A DNA stretch of 11,389 nucleotides from Acanthaster planci (GCF_001949145.1 NW_019091561.1:389446-400834); one strand, 5' to 3'. Positions 1 through 6,789 are shown, counted from the first letter of the stretch. Program-made: numbers and translations. The notes: a model not told the origin generated them from the sequence alone.

Positions 1-610
1 TAATCCAGCGTTATTTTGAAACCCTATACCAGGGTTTGGGGTATTTAGAGCAAGCGGATTACCACCGGGGACAAAAGCTCTCCACCACCGCAGCGATGAG
101 CCACACAGTACCGCTGCATGCTAATCTGGCCCCTATTGAAAAGAGGTCAGCAGTGCACTGAGCCAGGTTCGTGAACAAAAGACAGTTGTATAACACCGCA
201 CAATCTGGTCTCTGTTTACAAGGCTGTAGGCCTGGCTGCAATATTCGGGCGTCAATGAAAGTCACCTGTCAACTTAGAGTAGTGCCTAAAGATTACTCCG
301 TGCGGCTATAAACGACTGTTAAACGGAATGATGAACTGTTGAAGGATTTTGAAAACGGAAAAAATGATAGTCATGCCGGTCCAGCATCCTCAATGTTTAA
401 AAATGCCCCGGCTCGAAGTGGTTAAATTCATCTTGTGTGGGTCAAATCATGTGACCCTTCCTTCCGGTCAAAACCGGAAGTGGTCTTATTGTTTAAAAGT
501 GGTAATAGGTATTAAGTTGTTTTCAACGGTGTCAGTCTGTTGGGTCATAGTATTTTTCAAATCATCCACTGATGACATCACCTAATTGTCGAGTGCCCTC
601 TAGCGACAGG
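1..610. other. Unassigned noncoding DNA, left edge
   Basis: I recognise no gene here. Positions about 55-265 are visibly richer in G+C than the AT-rich surroundings and keep an open frame on the minus strand (59-265), but its 68-residue translation resembles no family I know. From about 350 to 600 the sequence has scattered CATGTGAC and GATGACATCA words that look like worn relatives of the repeat families further right. The stretch is best read as old repeat-derived or unique intergenic DNA. Confidence 0.5.
461..480. repeat. Perfect 8-bp hairpin with CAAA loop
   Basis: CTTCCGGT (461-468) and ACCGGAAG (473-480) are perfect reverse complements separated by CAAA. The right arm plus the next base reads ACCGGAAGT, which matches the ETS-family core GGAA/T in its preferred CCGGAAGT context. 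The same ACCGGAAGTT word recurs in repeat X copy 1 near 745. No function is shown. Confidence 0.5.
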
Positions 611-615
611 TTAAA

Positions 616-925
616 AATTACGAAAAACTCATTATGAATAAATGCCTGTGGCGAAGTTTGTCTGAATCGCCTGAAAATTGATGTAGATGACCATCTTTAC
701 CCAGTCAACACGTGTGTGAAGTTAGGGGCTGATGATGTCATCAGACCGGAAGTTACAATAAAAACTTCTATTATTCTTCAAAATTTGGTAAACAATCAAC
801 CATAAGAGATATAAGTGTGAATTGTGCATGAGATGACAGCTAAAACATTGAAGTCAGCTGCATGAAGTGCATATTTGGTGTACTTTTTCACACACGTGAA
901 GTGCCATCAACGAAAACCCTAAAAT
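616..925 (+). repeat. Repeat X, copy 1 (direct repeat with 3424-3715)
   Basis: This block aligns from end to end with 3424-3715 in the same orientation, at roughly 85-90% identity by eye. Conserved landmarks include TGCCTGTGGCGAAGTTTG, GATGATGTCATCAGAC, GGAAGTTACAATAAAAAC, GTGAATTGTGCATGAGA and TACTTTTTCACACACG. Copy 1 carries an extra 19 bp (GATGTAGATGACCATCTTT, about 680-699) that copy 2 lacks. Neither copy has a convincing open frame. Homology runs from the shared AAATTAC on the left to AAAACCCT/AAAATCCCT on the right. The block could be a dispersed repeat unit or a terminal repeat of a non-autonomous element; no clean TG...CA ends or target duplication were found. Confidence 0.85.
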
Positions 926-1171
926 ATAAATTGCCAACTCGAAAATCCCATTAGCATGCTGTGCATATGCTACTGTGTGTGTGTGGACGCCCAAAATCTG
1001 CCTGCAACACAGACAGCGCACTGTGCATAGGGCATGCACTCGACCATGTGCTGCCGACAGCAGATCGTATTGTATGGAACGCCAAAAGGGACAAATGTTT
1101 AAGATATCTAATCTCTTGCCTTTTCTGCAAAAAGTATAGTGTTTTGTATTGTATATTGTATTGTACATGTC
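926..1171. other. Unassigned spacer between repeat X and family 1
   Basis: This spacer contains a short TG-rich stretch near 970-985 and a TTGTATTGTATATTGTATTG low-complexity run near 1144-1164. Overlapping open frames of 78-104 codons exist on both strands, but none resembles a protein family I can name. Mutually overlapping frames on both strands argue against coding. Confidence 0.4.
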
Positions 1172-1690
1172 TTATTGGATTGAAACCTTGCAGGTAGTTA
1201 GGAAGGGAAGGTTTACAAATGAAAATTAACCTCACGTGATGACAATACCAACAGCAGACGAGTCACGTGACATTAAAAGGTGCCTCTTTTAAATACTATA
1301 TCTCCTGAAGTGCACATCCAATTTCGTTCAAAGGGAGTGCTTTACAGGAATTTTAAACTCATGTGATAATGGCTTCATCAGGAGACAAGTCACGTGACAT
1401 TAAATGTGCACTCCTTAAGGCCCTACATCTCCTGACGTAGCTGTCCGATTGGGTTCAAATCTTACAAATTTCTTGAACAGGGAAAGCTTTACAGGTATAT
1501 TGACCTTATGTGATCATGACGTCATCAGGAGACAAGTCACGTGACATTAAAGGTGCACACTTCAAAGCCCTGTATCTCCTGACGCAGCTGTCCAATTGGG
1601 TTCAAATCTTGCAGATATCTTGAAAAGGGATTGCTTTAGAGACCTCATGTGATGCCTCTGTTCTGTTGGCAAACAGAAGCTCTCGTTACC
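1172..1690 (+). repeat. Family 1 tandem array, block A
   Basis: About four head-to-tail copies of a ~127-148-bp unit: a partial copy at about 1172-1260, units at 1261-1387 and 1388-1534, and a partial copy from 1535 to about 1650. Each unit opens with AGTCACGTGACATTAAA. It continues through a (GGCCC)TATATCTCCTGA segment, an ATTGGGTTCAAATCTTGCAG segment, and GGGA.TGCTTTACAGG, then ends with a CATGTGATNATGACGTCATCAGGAGACA stretch. The block closes with CCTCTGTTCTGTTGGCAAAC (about 1655-1674), which recurs at 5044-5063 at the end of block B. No coding potential is evident. Confidence 0.85.
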
Positions 1691-1730
1691 TGTTTCTGGA
1701 ACCGGCCAAAACAGCTATTGTTTTGTTAAT

Positions 1731-1781
1731 TATTTTTATTTATTTATTTATTTATCTGATTTTTTTTTTATTTCTTCTTTC
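1731..1781 (+). repeat. TTTA microsatellite and T-rich spacer
   Basis: A run of TTTA/TTTTTA units is followed by a poly-T tract. It sits exactly where family 1 ends and before family 2 begins. A comparable T-rich stretch follows family 1 block B (5078-5100), and another precedes family 2 at 6845-6880, so the spacer seems to belong to the composite repeat. Confidence 0.7.
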
Positions 1782-1837
1782 ACATCAAATCATCATCGTC
1801 CCATTAAATAACATGGGTTTTCGTTCTGAGCAGGACC

Positions 1838-1995
1838 TCTACCCTTTTACAATTTTCGATTGACTTCAAACTTGGCAGATCTTTTCACCATCATCCAAAG
1901 ACGGTCCTAGAAGAAATTCACGATGATAACTTAATTAGTTTATTCATTATTGATTTTTGAATAATTAATCTTTCCCACAGACTTTGTTCACAGAT
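1838..1995 (+). repeat. Family 2 copy 1 (degenerate)
   Basis: This copy shows the family landmarks in order: a TTGACTTCAAACTTGGCAGATC segment, CATCATCCAAAGACGGTCC, a TTATTGATTTTTGAATAATTAAT AT-rich stretch, and CCCACAGACTTTGTTCACAG at about 1976-1995. The TGACGTCA palindrome is worn away to CGATGATAAC. Confidence 0.6.
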
Positions 1996-2280
1996 TGCAA
2001 GGAGTTTTCGGACTGTCCTATATCAGGCTATGAGGGCGCTATTGCAGAATTACAGTTACACCTGCTGTGTGGGGCTTCAATATTCAACAAACTGTCCTAT
2101 GTTGAACCATAGATGGTGTTGTTGCACAAGAACGTTAAGAGTACCTGAGCTTCGATTTTGTCGATCATGTGTGAGCAGTCCTCAACTTCGACCAAGAATT
2201 ACTACCAGAACGAAAGAGAATCAGACTAAATTTTCCCCTCCATTCGATTGCAACTATACAAATAATATTTCATAATTTTT
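1996..2280. other. Unassigned stretch within the family 2 region
   Basis: This stretch has a short internal repetition (ACTGTCCTAT at about 2011 and 2091) and an open plus-strand frame (2030-2275) whose product resembles nothing I know. A GAACGAAAGAGAATCAG word at about 2208 recurs as TACGAAAGAGAAATCAG near 2560. It looks noncoding. Confidence 0.35.
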
Positions 2281-2644
2281 TTCCAGTTTAGACAAAATCA
2301 CGTGACATAAAATTCGAGGAGCAGTCTTCCTGCACACATAACTTGGTAACTTTGCAATGTTTGATTGTTCCCAAGGTGATAGTCCACAAAGACCCTGATG
2401 CAAGATTTATTGCAAAGGGATGACGTCATGATGACATCTTCACTTTATTTTATATTGATTTTTGAATATTTTATTTTTCCCCATAGGTTTTGTACACGTT
2501 TTTCTAATTAACCTGAGTGAACAGGTAGTCCTTTACTTAAGCGCAAGATTGCTATTATTACGAAAGAGAAATCAGGTACTTTACACTCTGTTATTTGATT
2601 TTTGAAATATGGCTAAGAGTCCGAATACGAAGTAATTCCTCAGT
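2281..2644 (+). repeat. Family 2 copy 2 and its tail
   Basis: TCACGTGA (2298-2305) is followed by TTGGTAACTTTGCAATGTTTG, a CAAAGACCCTGATGCAAG segment, TGACGTCA (2421-2428), ATTGATTTTTGAATATTT and CCCCATAGGTTTTGTACACG (about 2480-2499). The tail to 2644 has two copies of a TTAAGCGCAA word (about 2538 and 2645) and an extra TTTGATTTTTGAAATAT, so it may be part of another truncated unit. Confidence 0.7.
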
Positions 2645-2885
2645 TTAAGCGCAAATCACGTGCCATGAACTATAACAACAGTGTTTCTGCAAACGAGTGT
2701 ACGACCCATTGACTTTGTACACATTTTCGAGCCAGAATTTTGGTAACTTGAAGATGTTTGATCGTGGACAAAGTGATAGCCAACAAAGACCCTTATGGAA
2801 GGTTTACAGAAAATGAATGACGTCACAATGACGTCATCACGTGATTTGTAATTGAATAATTTATTTTCCCCATTGACTGTGTACA
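2645..2885 (+). repeat. Family 2 copy 3
   Basis: This is the clearest unit. It has TCACGTGC (2656-2663), CCCATTGACTTTGTACACAT, TTTTGGTAACTTGAAGATG, CAACAAAGACCCTTATGG, TGACGTCA twice (2818-2825 and 2829-2836), TCACGTGA (2837-2844), the AT-rich GAATAATTTATTTTCCCC, and a closing CATTGACTGTGTACACAG. Confidence 0.75.
2829..2844. promoter_or_regulatory. Abutted CRE-like and E-box-like palindromes
   Basis: TGACGTCA is joined without spacer to TCACGTGA. The first 8-mer is the full CRE palindrome bound by CREB/ATF bZIP factors. The second holds CACGTG, the E-box bound by MYC/USF/MiT-TFE bHLH-zip factors. The exact 16-mer recurs at 2981-2996, and a one-mismatch form at 7008-7023. The sequence match is certain; occupancy by any factor is inference. 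Confidence 0.5.
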
Positions 2886-3052
2886 CAGATTTCGGCCCTT
2901 ATTTTGGTCACTTAGCGATGTTCAATGTCCATCAAAGTTACACTAAGTAAAACCCTGTAGCAAATATTTTATCAAATGAATGACGTCATCACGTGACTTT
3001 TAATTGAATTTTGAATATTTAATTTCCCCCATAGACTTTGATCACACAGAAA
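2886..3052 (+). repeat. Family 2 copy 4
   Basis: Shorter unit with TTATTTTGGTCACTTAGCGATG, ACCCTGTAGCAAATATTTTATC, TGACGTCA and TCACGTGA abutted at 2981-2996, a TTTTGAATATTTAATTTCCCCC stretch and ATAGACTTTGATCACACAG. It follows copy 3 directly, head to tail, with a period of about 155-160 bp. Confidence 0.7.
2981..2996. promoter_or_regulatory. Second exact copy of the CRE/E-box 16-mer
   Basis: Same TGACGTCA+TCACGTGA junction as at 2829-2844, in the next family 2 unit. The identical spacing in two units shows that the 16-mer is part of the repeat consensus rather than a chance pairing. Confidence 0.5.
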
Positions 3053-3222
3053 ATGCAGCAAACATGCAAACATATACCACAAACCTCACCATCTATGGTC
3101 TCATTCATAAAACACACAAATCATCTATATCTTTCAAACACACAACCAGCATTTACACAAAAGCCCGAAACAGCTCAGTGTTTGTTTACCAACAAACATA
3201 ACGTTCATCTCGTTTCTTCTTT
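3053..3222. other. G-poor A/C-rich insertion inside family 2
   Basis: Copies 4 and 5 of family 2 are separated here by about 170 bp that match no other unit. The plus strand is rich in A and C and poor in G (many CACACAA, ACAAAC and AAACAT words), a strand asymmetry unlike the flanks. Two overlapping plus-strand frames run through it (3004-3201 and 3038-3361), but composition alone explains them. It may be a small insertion; I see no terminal repeats or target duplication. Confidence 0.45.
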
Positions 3223-3423
3223 TTCAGCCCCAAAACCCTTTTGTTTTGTACACGTTTTTTGTTGCCGCCACTTTAGTGCTTTTGCAACTTTAGATCTTCA
3301 TCAAACTTATACCAATGAAGAACCCTTATGCATTGATGGTCCTCGAAACATGACGTCATGATGATGTCATTAACTGATTTATTATTGATTTTTCAAAATT
3401 TATTTTAGCCCATTGACTTTGTC
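3223..3423 (+). repeat. Family 2 copy 5
   Basis: Landmarks are TTTTTCAGCCCCAAAACCC, TTTTGTACACGTTTTTTG, a TTTGCAACTTTAGATCTTCATC segment, GAACCCTTATGCATTGATGG, TGACGTCA (3351-3358), ATTATTGATTTTTCAAAATTT and CCCATTGACTTTGTCA. Repeat X copy 2 begins at once after it. Confidence 0.65.
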
Positions 3424-3715
3424 AAAATTACAAAAAAGTGCAGTTTGAATAGATGCCTGTGGCGAAGTTTGTCTGAATCGCCTGAAAATTACCCAGTAAA
3501 CACATGTGTGAGGTTTGTGGATGATGTCATCAGACTGGAAGTTACAATAAAAACTTTTTTTATTCTTCAAAATTCGGTAACAAATCAACCGTAAGAGATA
3601 TACTGTAAGCGTGAATTGTGCATGAGAAGAGAGCTAAAACATTGGAGTCGGCTGCATAAAGTGCATAACTGGTATACTTTTTCACACACGAGGCGCCATC
3701 GACAAAATCCCTGTT
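3424..3715 (+). repeat. Repeat X, copy 2
   Basis: Direct-orientation partner of 616-925, about 2.8 kb away. It lacks the 19-bp segment of copy 1, going from CCTGAAAATT straight to ACCCAGTAAACAC, and has a small insertion near 3600 (ATACTGTAAGCGTG versus ATAAGTGTG). The two copies bracket family 1 block A and most of family 2. Confidence 0.85.
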
Positions 3716-4490
3716 ATCATCGCTGATAAGTTATTTTACTTGAAGCAATTTGGTGTTGTGTAATTTGCATAGTACAGTATGTCTAGTCCAGCTGTAGCAG
3801 CTGGGTTCGACTTGTGCGAATTGTTGCCTTTGAAGTTAAATTTGTATTTGATGTCAGGCCACACAGTTCTCACATTCCTTTATGTACTATTATTCATTGG
3901 TATGTAATTTGCGATGCATATTAAGTCATGTGGTAGCATTCAGCCAATCACGTTATGCTATTCCCTTGCCACGTGATCATACTGTGTATATCAGTGCGGG
4001 AAATTCCATTTCAGGTCAGTTTTCGTAAAACGCCGTCAGAGGCTGAAGACTGTTTTCTTTATATTTAAGATAGAAAATATGCCCATAATGTATACTTGAG
4101 ATCACTGTGTATTTGGTTATATCTTTTCTTACGTGACTTGGGAAACTTATTGCAACACTGCTGTGTATATTTGTTCGTAATTTGAGTCGACATTTGGAAG
4201 ATTTATTATCGTATTTTGCATGGGCGTATGCAGGCTATATGGAATTATGTGTAAGTATGTAAAGTATTATCCCCTTATAGATGCTCAGTGTATTTTTGTA
4301 TTTTCAGCACCAGAATGCCACTGTAAACCCTGAAATCTCCCGCTAGCCTGTTTATTTAGCCATCTTGAATACAATTTACTGCGTGTATTCCAGGGGTGTC
4401 GATCCCGAATACAATTTGTAAGTGTGTAATTAAACATACGTTGTAATGATAGGCCTACATGTGATAATGTATGTGTACAACTGAGGGAGT
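3716..4490. other. Unassigned block with promoter- and splice-like signals
   Basis: No open frame of note and no match to the repeat families. Besides the promoter-like motifs at 3944-4021 there is a consensus 5' splice site GTAAGTATGT at 4251, a pyrimidine-rich TTTTTGTATTTTCAG ending at 4307, a second acceptor-like TATTCCAG at about 4392 and a donor GTAAGTG at 4418. GAATACAATTT occurs twice (about 4367 and 4407). An ATTAAA near 4429 could serve as a weak poly(A) signal. This could be a short noncoding transcription unit or a worn solo LTR; the sequence does not decide. Confidence 0.3.
3944..4021 (+). promoter_or_regulatory. Promoter-like CCAAT / TATA / initiator set
   Basis: CCAAT (3944-3948, within AGCCAATCACG), a TATATC box (3987-3992) and TCAGTT (4016-4021) line up at spacings that suit a Pol II core promoter, with the initiator about 25-30 bp after the TATA-like box. 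CACGTG (3970-3975) lies between them. The motifs are individually weak and AT-rich DNA yields chance TATA boxes, so this is only a candidate. Confidence 0.3.
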
Positions 4491-4630
4491 GATCACTTTA
4501 TTGAACATTGAAGACGTATTTTTTTTTGCGTTGGGGAGATGTTAATTATATATAACAGGTTTGCCCTTACCCAACGTATATTAATAAGCACTGTATGCTC
4601 AGTGCTTGTCCGAGAGCTTGCGAAAAAAAA

Positions 4631-4720
4631 CCTCACAAGCTTACTCGGGTGGGACTCAAACCTACTCGAAACTAGTAAGCAGGTCGTGGGTTCGAGTCCC
4701 AACCGAGTAAGCTTGTGAGG
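4631..4720. repeat. Foldback element with 35-bp arms
   Basis: Arm 4631-4665 pairs with arm 4686-4720, with three mismatches over 35 bp, around a 20-base loop. The outer 18 bp of each arm (CCTCACAAGCTTACTCGG and its complement) pair perfectly. An A-run precedes the left arm, and TCTTTT follows the right arm, so weak pairing may extend outward. It sits directly before family 1 block B. The short ORF that starts within it on the minus strand is a by-product. Confidence 0.85.
4675..4700 (+). other. tRNA-like variable loop and T-arm with B box
   Basis: The loop and right arm of the foldback read like the 3' half of a tRNA: a GTAAGC stem piece, the five-base variable loop AGGTC, then TGGG-TTCGAGT-CCCA as T-stem and T-loop. 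GGTTCGAGTCC (4689-4699) fits the RNA polymerase III B-box consensus. The left arm holds the mirrored GGTTTGAGTCC on the minus strand. There is no D-arm, anticodon arm or A box at the usual distance, so it is not a tRNA gene. It is probably a tRNA-derived SINE relic. Confidence 0.5.
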
Positions 4721-4730
4721 TCTTTTGTGA

Positions 4731-5078
4731 GATCACATGACATTAAAGGTGCATCTTTTAACTAATAAATCTCCTGAAGTGAATATCCAACTGGGTTCAA
4801 ATCTTGCAGATATCTTGCAAAGGGAATGCTTTTTAGAGGAATTTTGACCTCATGTGATAATGACGTCATCAGCAGACAAGTCACGTGACATTAAAGATGC
4901 AGTCTTTAAGGCCCTATATTTCCTGAAGTACATGTTCTTTCAGGTTGAAACTTTGCAGATAACTTGACAGAGAGGTGTTATATACGAAAAATGACTTGAT
5001 GTGATCGTGCTTTAGTTGTTCAAATGTACAAAAAAATGCGAAAAAGCCCTCTGTTCTGTTAGCAAACCTCTCGTTTCT
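4731..5078 (+). repeat. Family 1 tandem array, block B
   Basis: One unit begins with TCACATGACATTAAAGG (4733) and the next with TCACGTGACATTAAAG (4881), a period of 148 bp. Internal landmarks match block A: TCTCCTGAAGTG, CTGGGTTCAAATCTTGCAG, CTCATGTGATAATGACGTCATCAGC. The second unit drifts after about 4990 but ends with CCCTCTGTTCTGTTAGCAAAC, the same closing words as block A. Confidence 0.85.
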
Positions 5079-5139
5079 TTTTTTTTTCTCTTCTCATATT
5101 TACAAACACTTTATCTTTCTTCAAAATTTTAGTTTAAAA

Positions 5140-5427
5140 AAGTAACCTTCCACTAAAAAAAGAGAGTAGGTGCATTACACGATGTCTTCAAATTAGGGGA
5201 AACCGTGAAAAAAAACTTAGCCAAAAAAAGGAAAGAAAGCGGAGAGTAGTTGCATGACATGATGTCTTGACACAGGAGAAAGTTCTTGTGAAAACTTTGC
5301 AAAAATTGTTATTGATTCAAGTATTATAAACCTTGAAGGATTTGCCTCAAAATTCATGAACTATTTTTTGGAATGCAGGAAACTTTGCATAAATAAGCAA
5401 TTGATTCAAGTGTGATAATCCTTGAAA
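5140..5427 (+). repeat. Imperfect short-period duplications at the piggyBac 3' side
   Basis: Two pairs of direct repeats overlap this interval. GAGAGTAGGTGCATTACACG.. at 5162-5188 recurs at 5242-5268 with three mismatches (period 80). The segment from AACTTTGC to CCTTGAA at 5293-5336 recurs at 5381-5426 (period about 88-90). The second copy of the latter includes the transposase stop codon and its last codons, so the end of the gene seems to have been duplicated in part. No open frame continues through it. Confidence 0.65.
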
Positions 5428-6284
5428 CAAGGAACAGCGCAAAGAGGCACTTGACAAATTTCATACATCACTTTAGTCTCTTTTCTTTTGCTGTTTCTAG
5501 AACAAACATCACACCGTCTGTATAATGTAGCTCGTTTTCCAGTTCGAGGAATTTCTACAGCAAAATGTCTTCCTATCAGTCTACCTGGACCAGGAAAACG
5601 GGTTGGCCTACCTCTAGATCAATACAATGGCAAATTTTGTACATGCAACTCTAAAATTTCACTTACCAACATGTGTCTGAATGTCAAAAAACTGTCAGTG
5701 CCACCAATTTCCTTATGCACAAGATAAGAGTTTACAAGAGCAACATCAAGCAAAAAAAGAAGTTTCTTATACCATTTGATTGATTATGTGACTGAACGGT
5801 GCGACGATGCCAGCTGGTCTGCAATTTCCACACAGTCGGGTTTCGGAATCAGTCCCATGACTATCATCATGGACAGGAACACTGACATTTCGTCTGGTGT
5901 TGTGTCAAACCAGCTTCGCATGTAACTTGGACTTGCTTCTGGTTGACTTTTTGGATGTTCAGCGGCATAGCAGTTGGTCTCTTTGGTAATGTTCAACGTC
6001 AGCTCTGGGGTCAAAAACTGCTTGAAGATTTCGAGAGGAGTGCTGTTCTTGTCCAGTTCTTGTACTTAAACACCCACTGTGCCTTGAAAGCTGTGTCAGC
6101 AGGGGAAGTTGTCACCAGCCGTCCATTGAATGGACGAAGTCTTTACCTTCTTGCCAGGCCTCGCTAATGGTGGTTGCCTGTTAGAATCACTGTCACAAGT
6201 TACATTTTCTGAACTATGTTCAGATTCCGACATGAAATCTGAACCCCTAGCTGCGGTCAAAGTTTCCTCGTTGCTGGAAGACAT
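5406..6284 (-). pseudogene. piggyBac-family transposase, core deleted
   Basis: Cut-and-paste transposase relic, about 292 codons against the 550-600 usual for the family. One reading frame runs from the ATG at 6282-6284 to the TGA at 5406-5408, broken by stops at 6096-6098, 6066-6068, 5784-5786 and 5619-5621, without frameshifts. Order: an acidic Ser/Glu/Asp-rich N-terminus, the STPLEIFKQFLTPEL and ETNCYAAEH motifs of the N-terminal domain, then MGLIPKP. At about 5834/5835 this jumps to VEIADQL, the counterpart of the GGVDxxDQ motif near the end of the catalytic domain. KWYKK and LLDVALVNSYLVHKE follow, then IPRTGK and a Cys-rich tail (C-x2-C-x15-C-x4-C-x3-C-x4-H, 5412-5513). Two of the three catalytic Asp are therefore deleted and the third position reads Glu (5826-5828). 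The family assignment is secure; activity is excluded. Confidence 0.92.
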
Positions 6285-6725
6285 TGTACATTGTGTAATG
6301 CAACTGAAGGGCCGGGAAGCAGCTAAGCAAATGTATACCCAGCGCTAGAGAAAATGCTGCTTTTCGATGAAACAAATAACTAATTAGACTGAACAATGGC
6401 CCGTCTTTACCCTGAGTGCGTGGTGCTGGTGTGCTGCCCATGTGTTCTCAGTCCAGAAGGGCCATAAACAATGGCGCGCATACCATGTCAACGGCCTGTA
6501 TTCATCACGCTCTGGGACCACACAAAACGAGTTGCATAATCCCTGTCCACGACCTCGAGCTCTGCTCCACAGAGATTACCCAGTGTATTCAATCAAAGAC
6601 AAAGGGGTGTTTTGATGAAAAAAAAATTCACTCTCTGGGTTGCCCCAGATTTCCATTCAATGCAAAGGTCCCAGTAATTACAGGTGTACACTGAATAAAA
6701 GTTACATGTGTGGTGTGCGGCTACA
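6285..6725 (-). other. piggyBac 5' leader, noncoding
   Basis: The interval between the transposase ATG and the GC-rich terminus shows no supported coding sequence. A 92-codon plus-strand frame (6416-6694) runs against the element and has no recognisable domain. It is assigned to the element because the terminus and TTAA lie beyond it; an independent later insertion cannot be excluded. Confidence 0.5.
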
Positions 6726-6785
6726 GCCGCCTCCCGGTTATTAGACTTTTCTCCGGAACTTTTCGCCGCTTCCCGGCATGAAGGG
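6726..6785 (-). repeat. piggyBac 5' terminus with subterminal direct repeat
   Basis: Read on the minus strand the end starts CCCTTCATGCCGGGAAGCGG, with the CCC start typical of piggyBac-like termini. The 12-mer GCCGCYTCCCGG (plus strand) occurs at 6765-6776 and again at 6726-6737, 39 bp apart, a likely subterminal transposase-binding repeat. TCCGGA (6752-6757) lies between them. Confidence 0.7.
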
Positions 6786-6789
6786 TTAA
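6786..6789. other. TTAA target site of piggyBac element
   Basis: TTAA directly abuts the element's CCC end. piggyBac elements duplicate TTAA on insertion. Only this side is visible, since the partner terminus was not identified. Confidence 0.65.

Larger units (their letters stand above)
5406..6785 (-). mobile_element. piggyBac-family element, internally deleted
   Basis: The element comprises the transposase relic (5406-6284), a 5' noncoding leader of about 0.5 kb (6285-6725) and a GC-rich 5' terminus that ends at 6785 against TTAA (6786-6789), the target site piggyBac elements use. The opposite terminus was not found; it should lie between about 5080 and 5400. It is therefore truncated or too worn to see. 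The element interrupts the T-rich spacer between family 1 (to 5078) and family 2 (from 6890). It cannot be autonomous because the catalytic core is missing. Confidence 0.8.

Noticed and set aside
59-265. 68-residue minus-strand ORF as a gene
   Set aside because: No recognisable domain, no conservation evidence and no promoter; an open frame of this size is common by chance in a GC-richer patch.
854-1235. Overlapping 78-104-residue ORFs on both strands
   Set aside because: Three frames on two strands cover the same DNA and overlap repeat X and family 1; none resembles a known protein.
3004-3361. 107-residue plus-strand ORF
   Set aside because: It spans a biased A/C-rich insert and a family 2 unit; the frame is a by-product of low G and few stop codons.
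616-3715. Repeat X pair as confirmed LTRs
   Set aside because: No TG...CA ends, primer-binding site, polypurine tract or target duplication could be identified, and the interior is tandem repeat. Kept only as a hypothesis.
4493-4702. 69-residue minus-strand ORF starting MGLEPTT
   Set aside because: Its start is the foldback's tRNA-like arm read backwards; this type of peptide is a familiar artefact of tRNA-derived repeats.
4631-4720. A functional tRNA gene
   Set aside because: Only the variable loop and T-arm are present. No acceptor stem, D-arm or anticodon arm can be drawn, and the palindrome is the dominant structure.
5134-5137. TTAA as the left piggyBac target site
   Set aside because: The adjacent bases (AAAAGTAACC) do not resemble the complement of the right terminus, and TTAA is frequent in AT-rich DNA.
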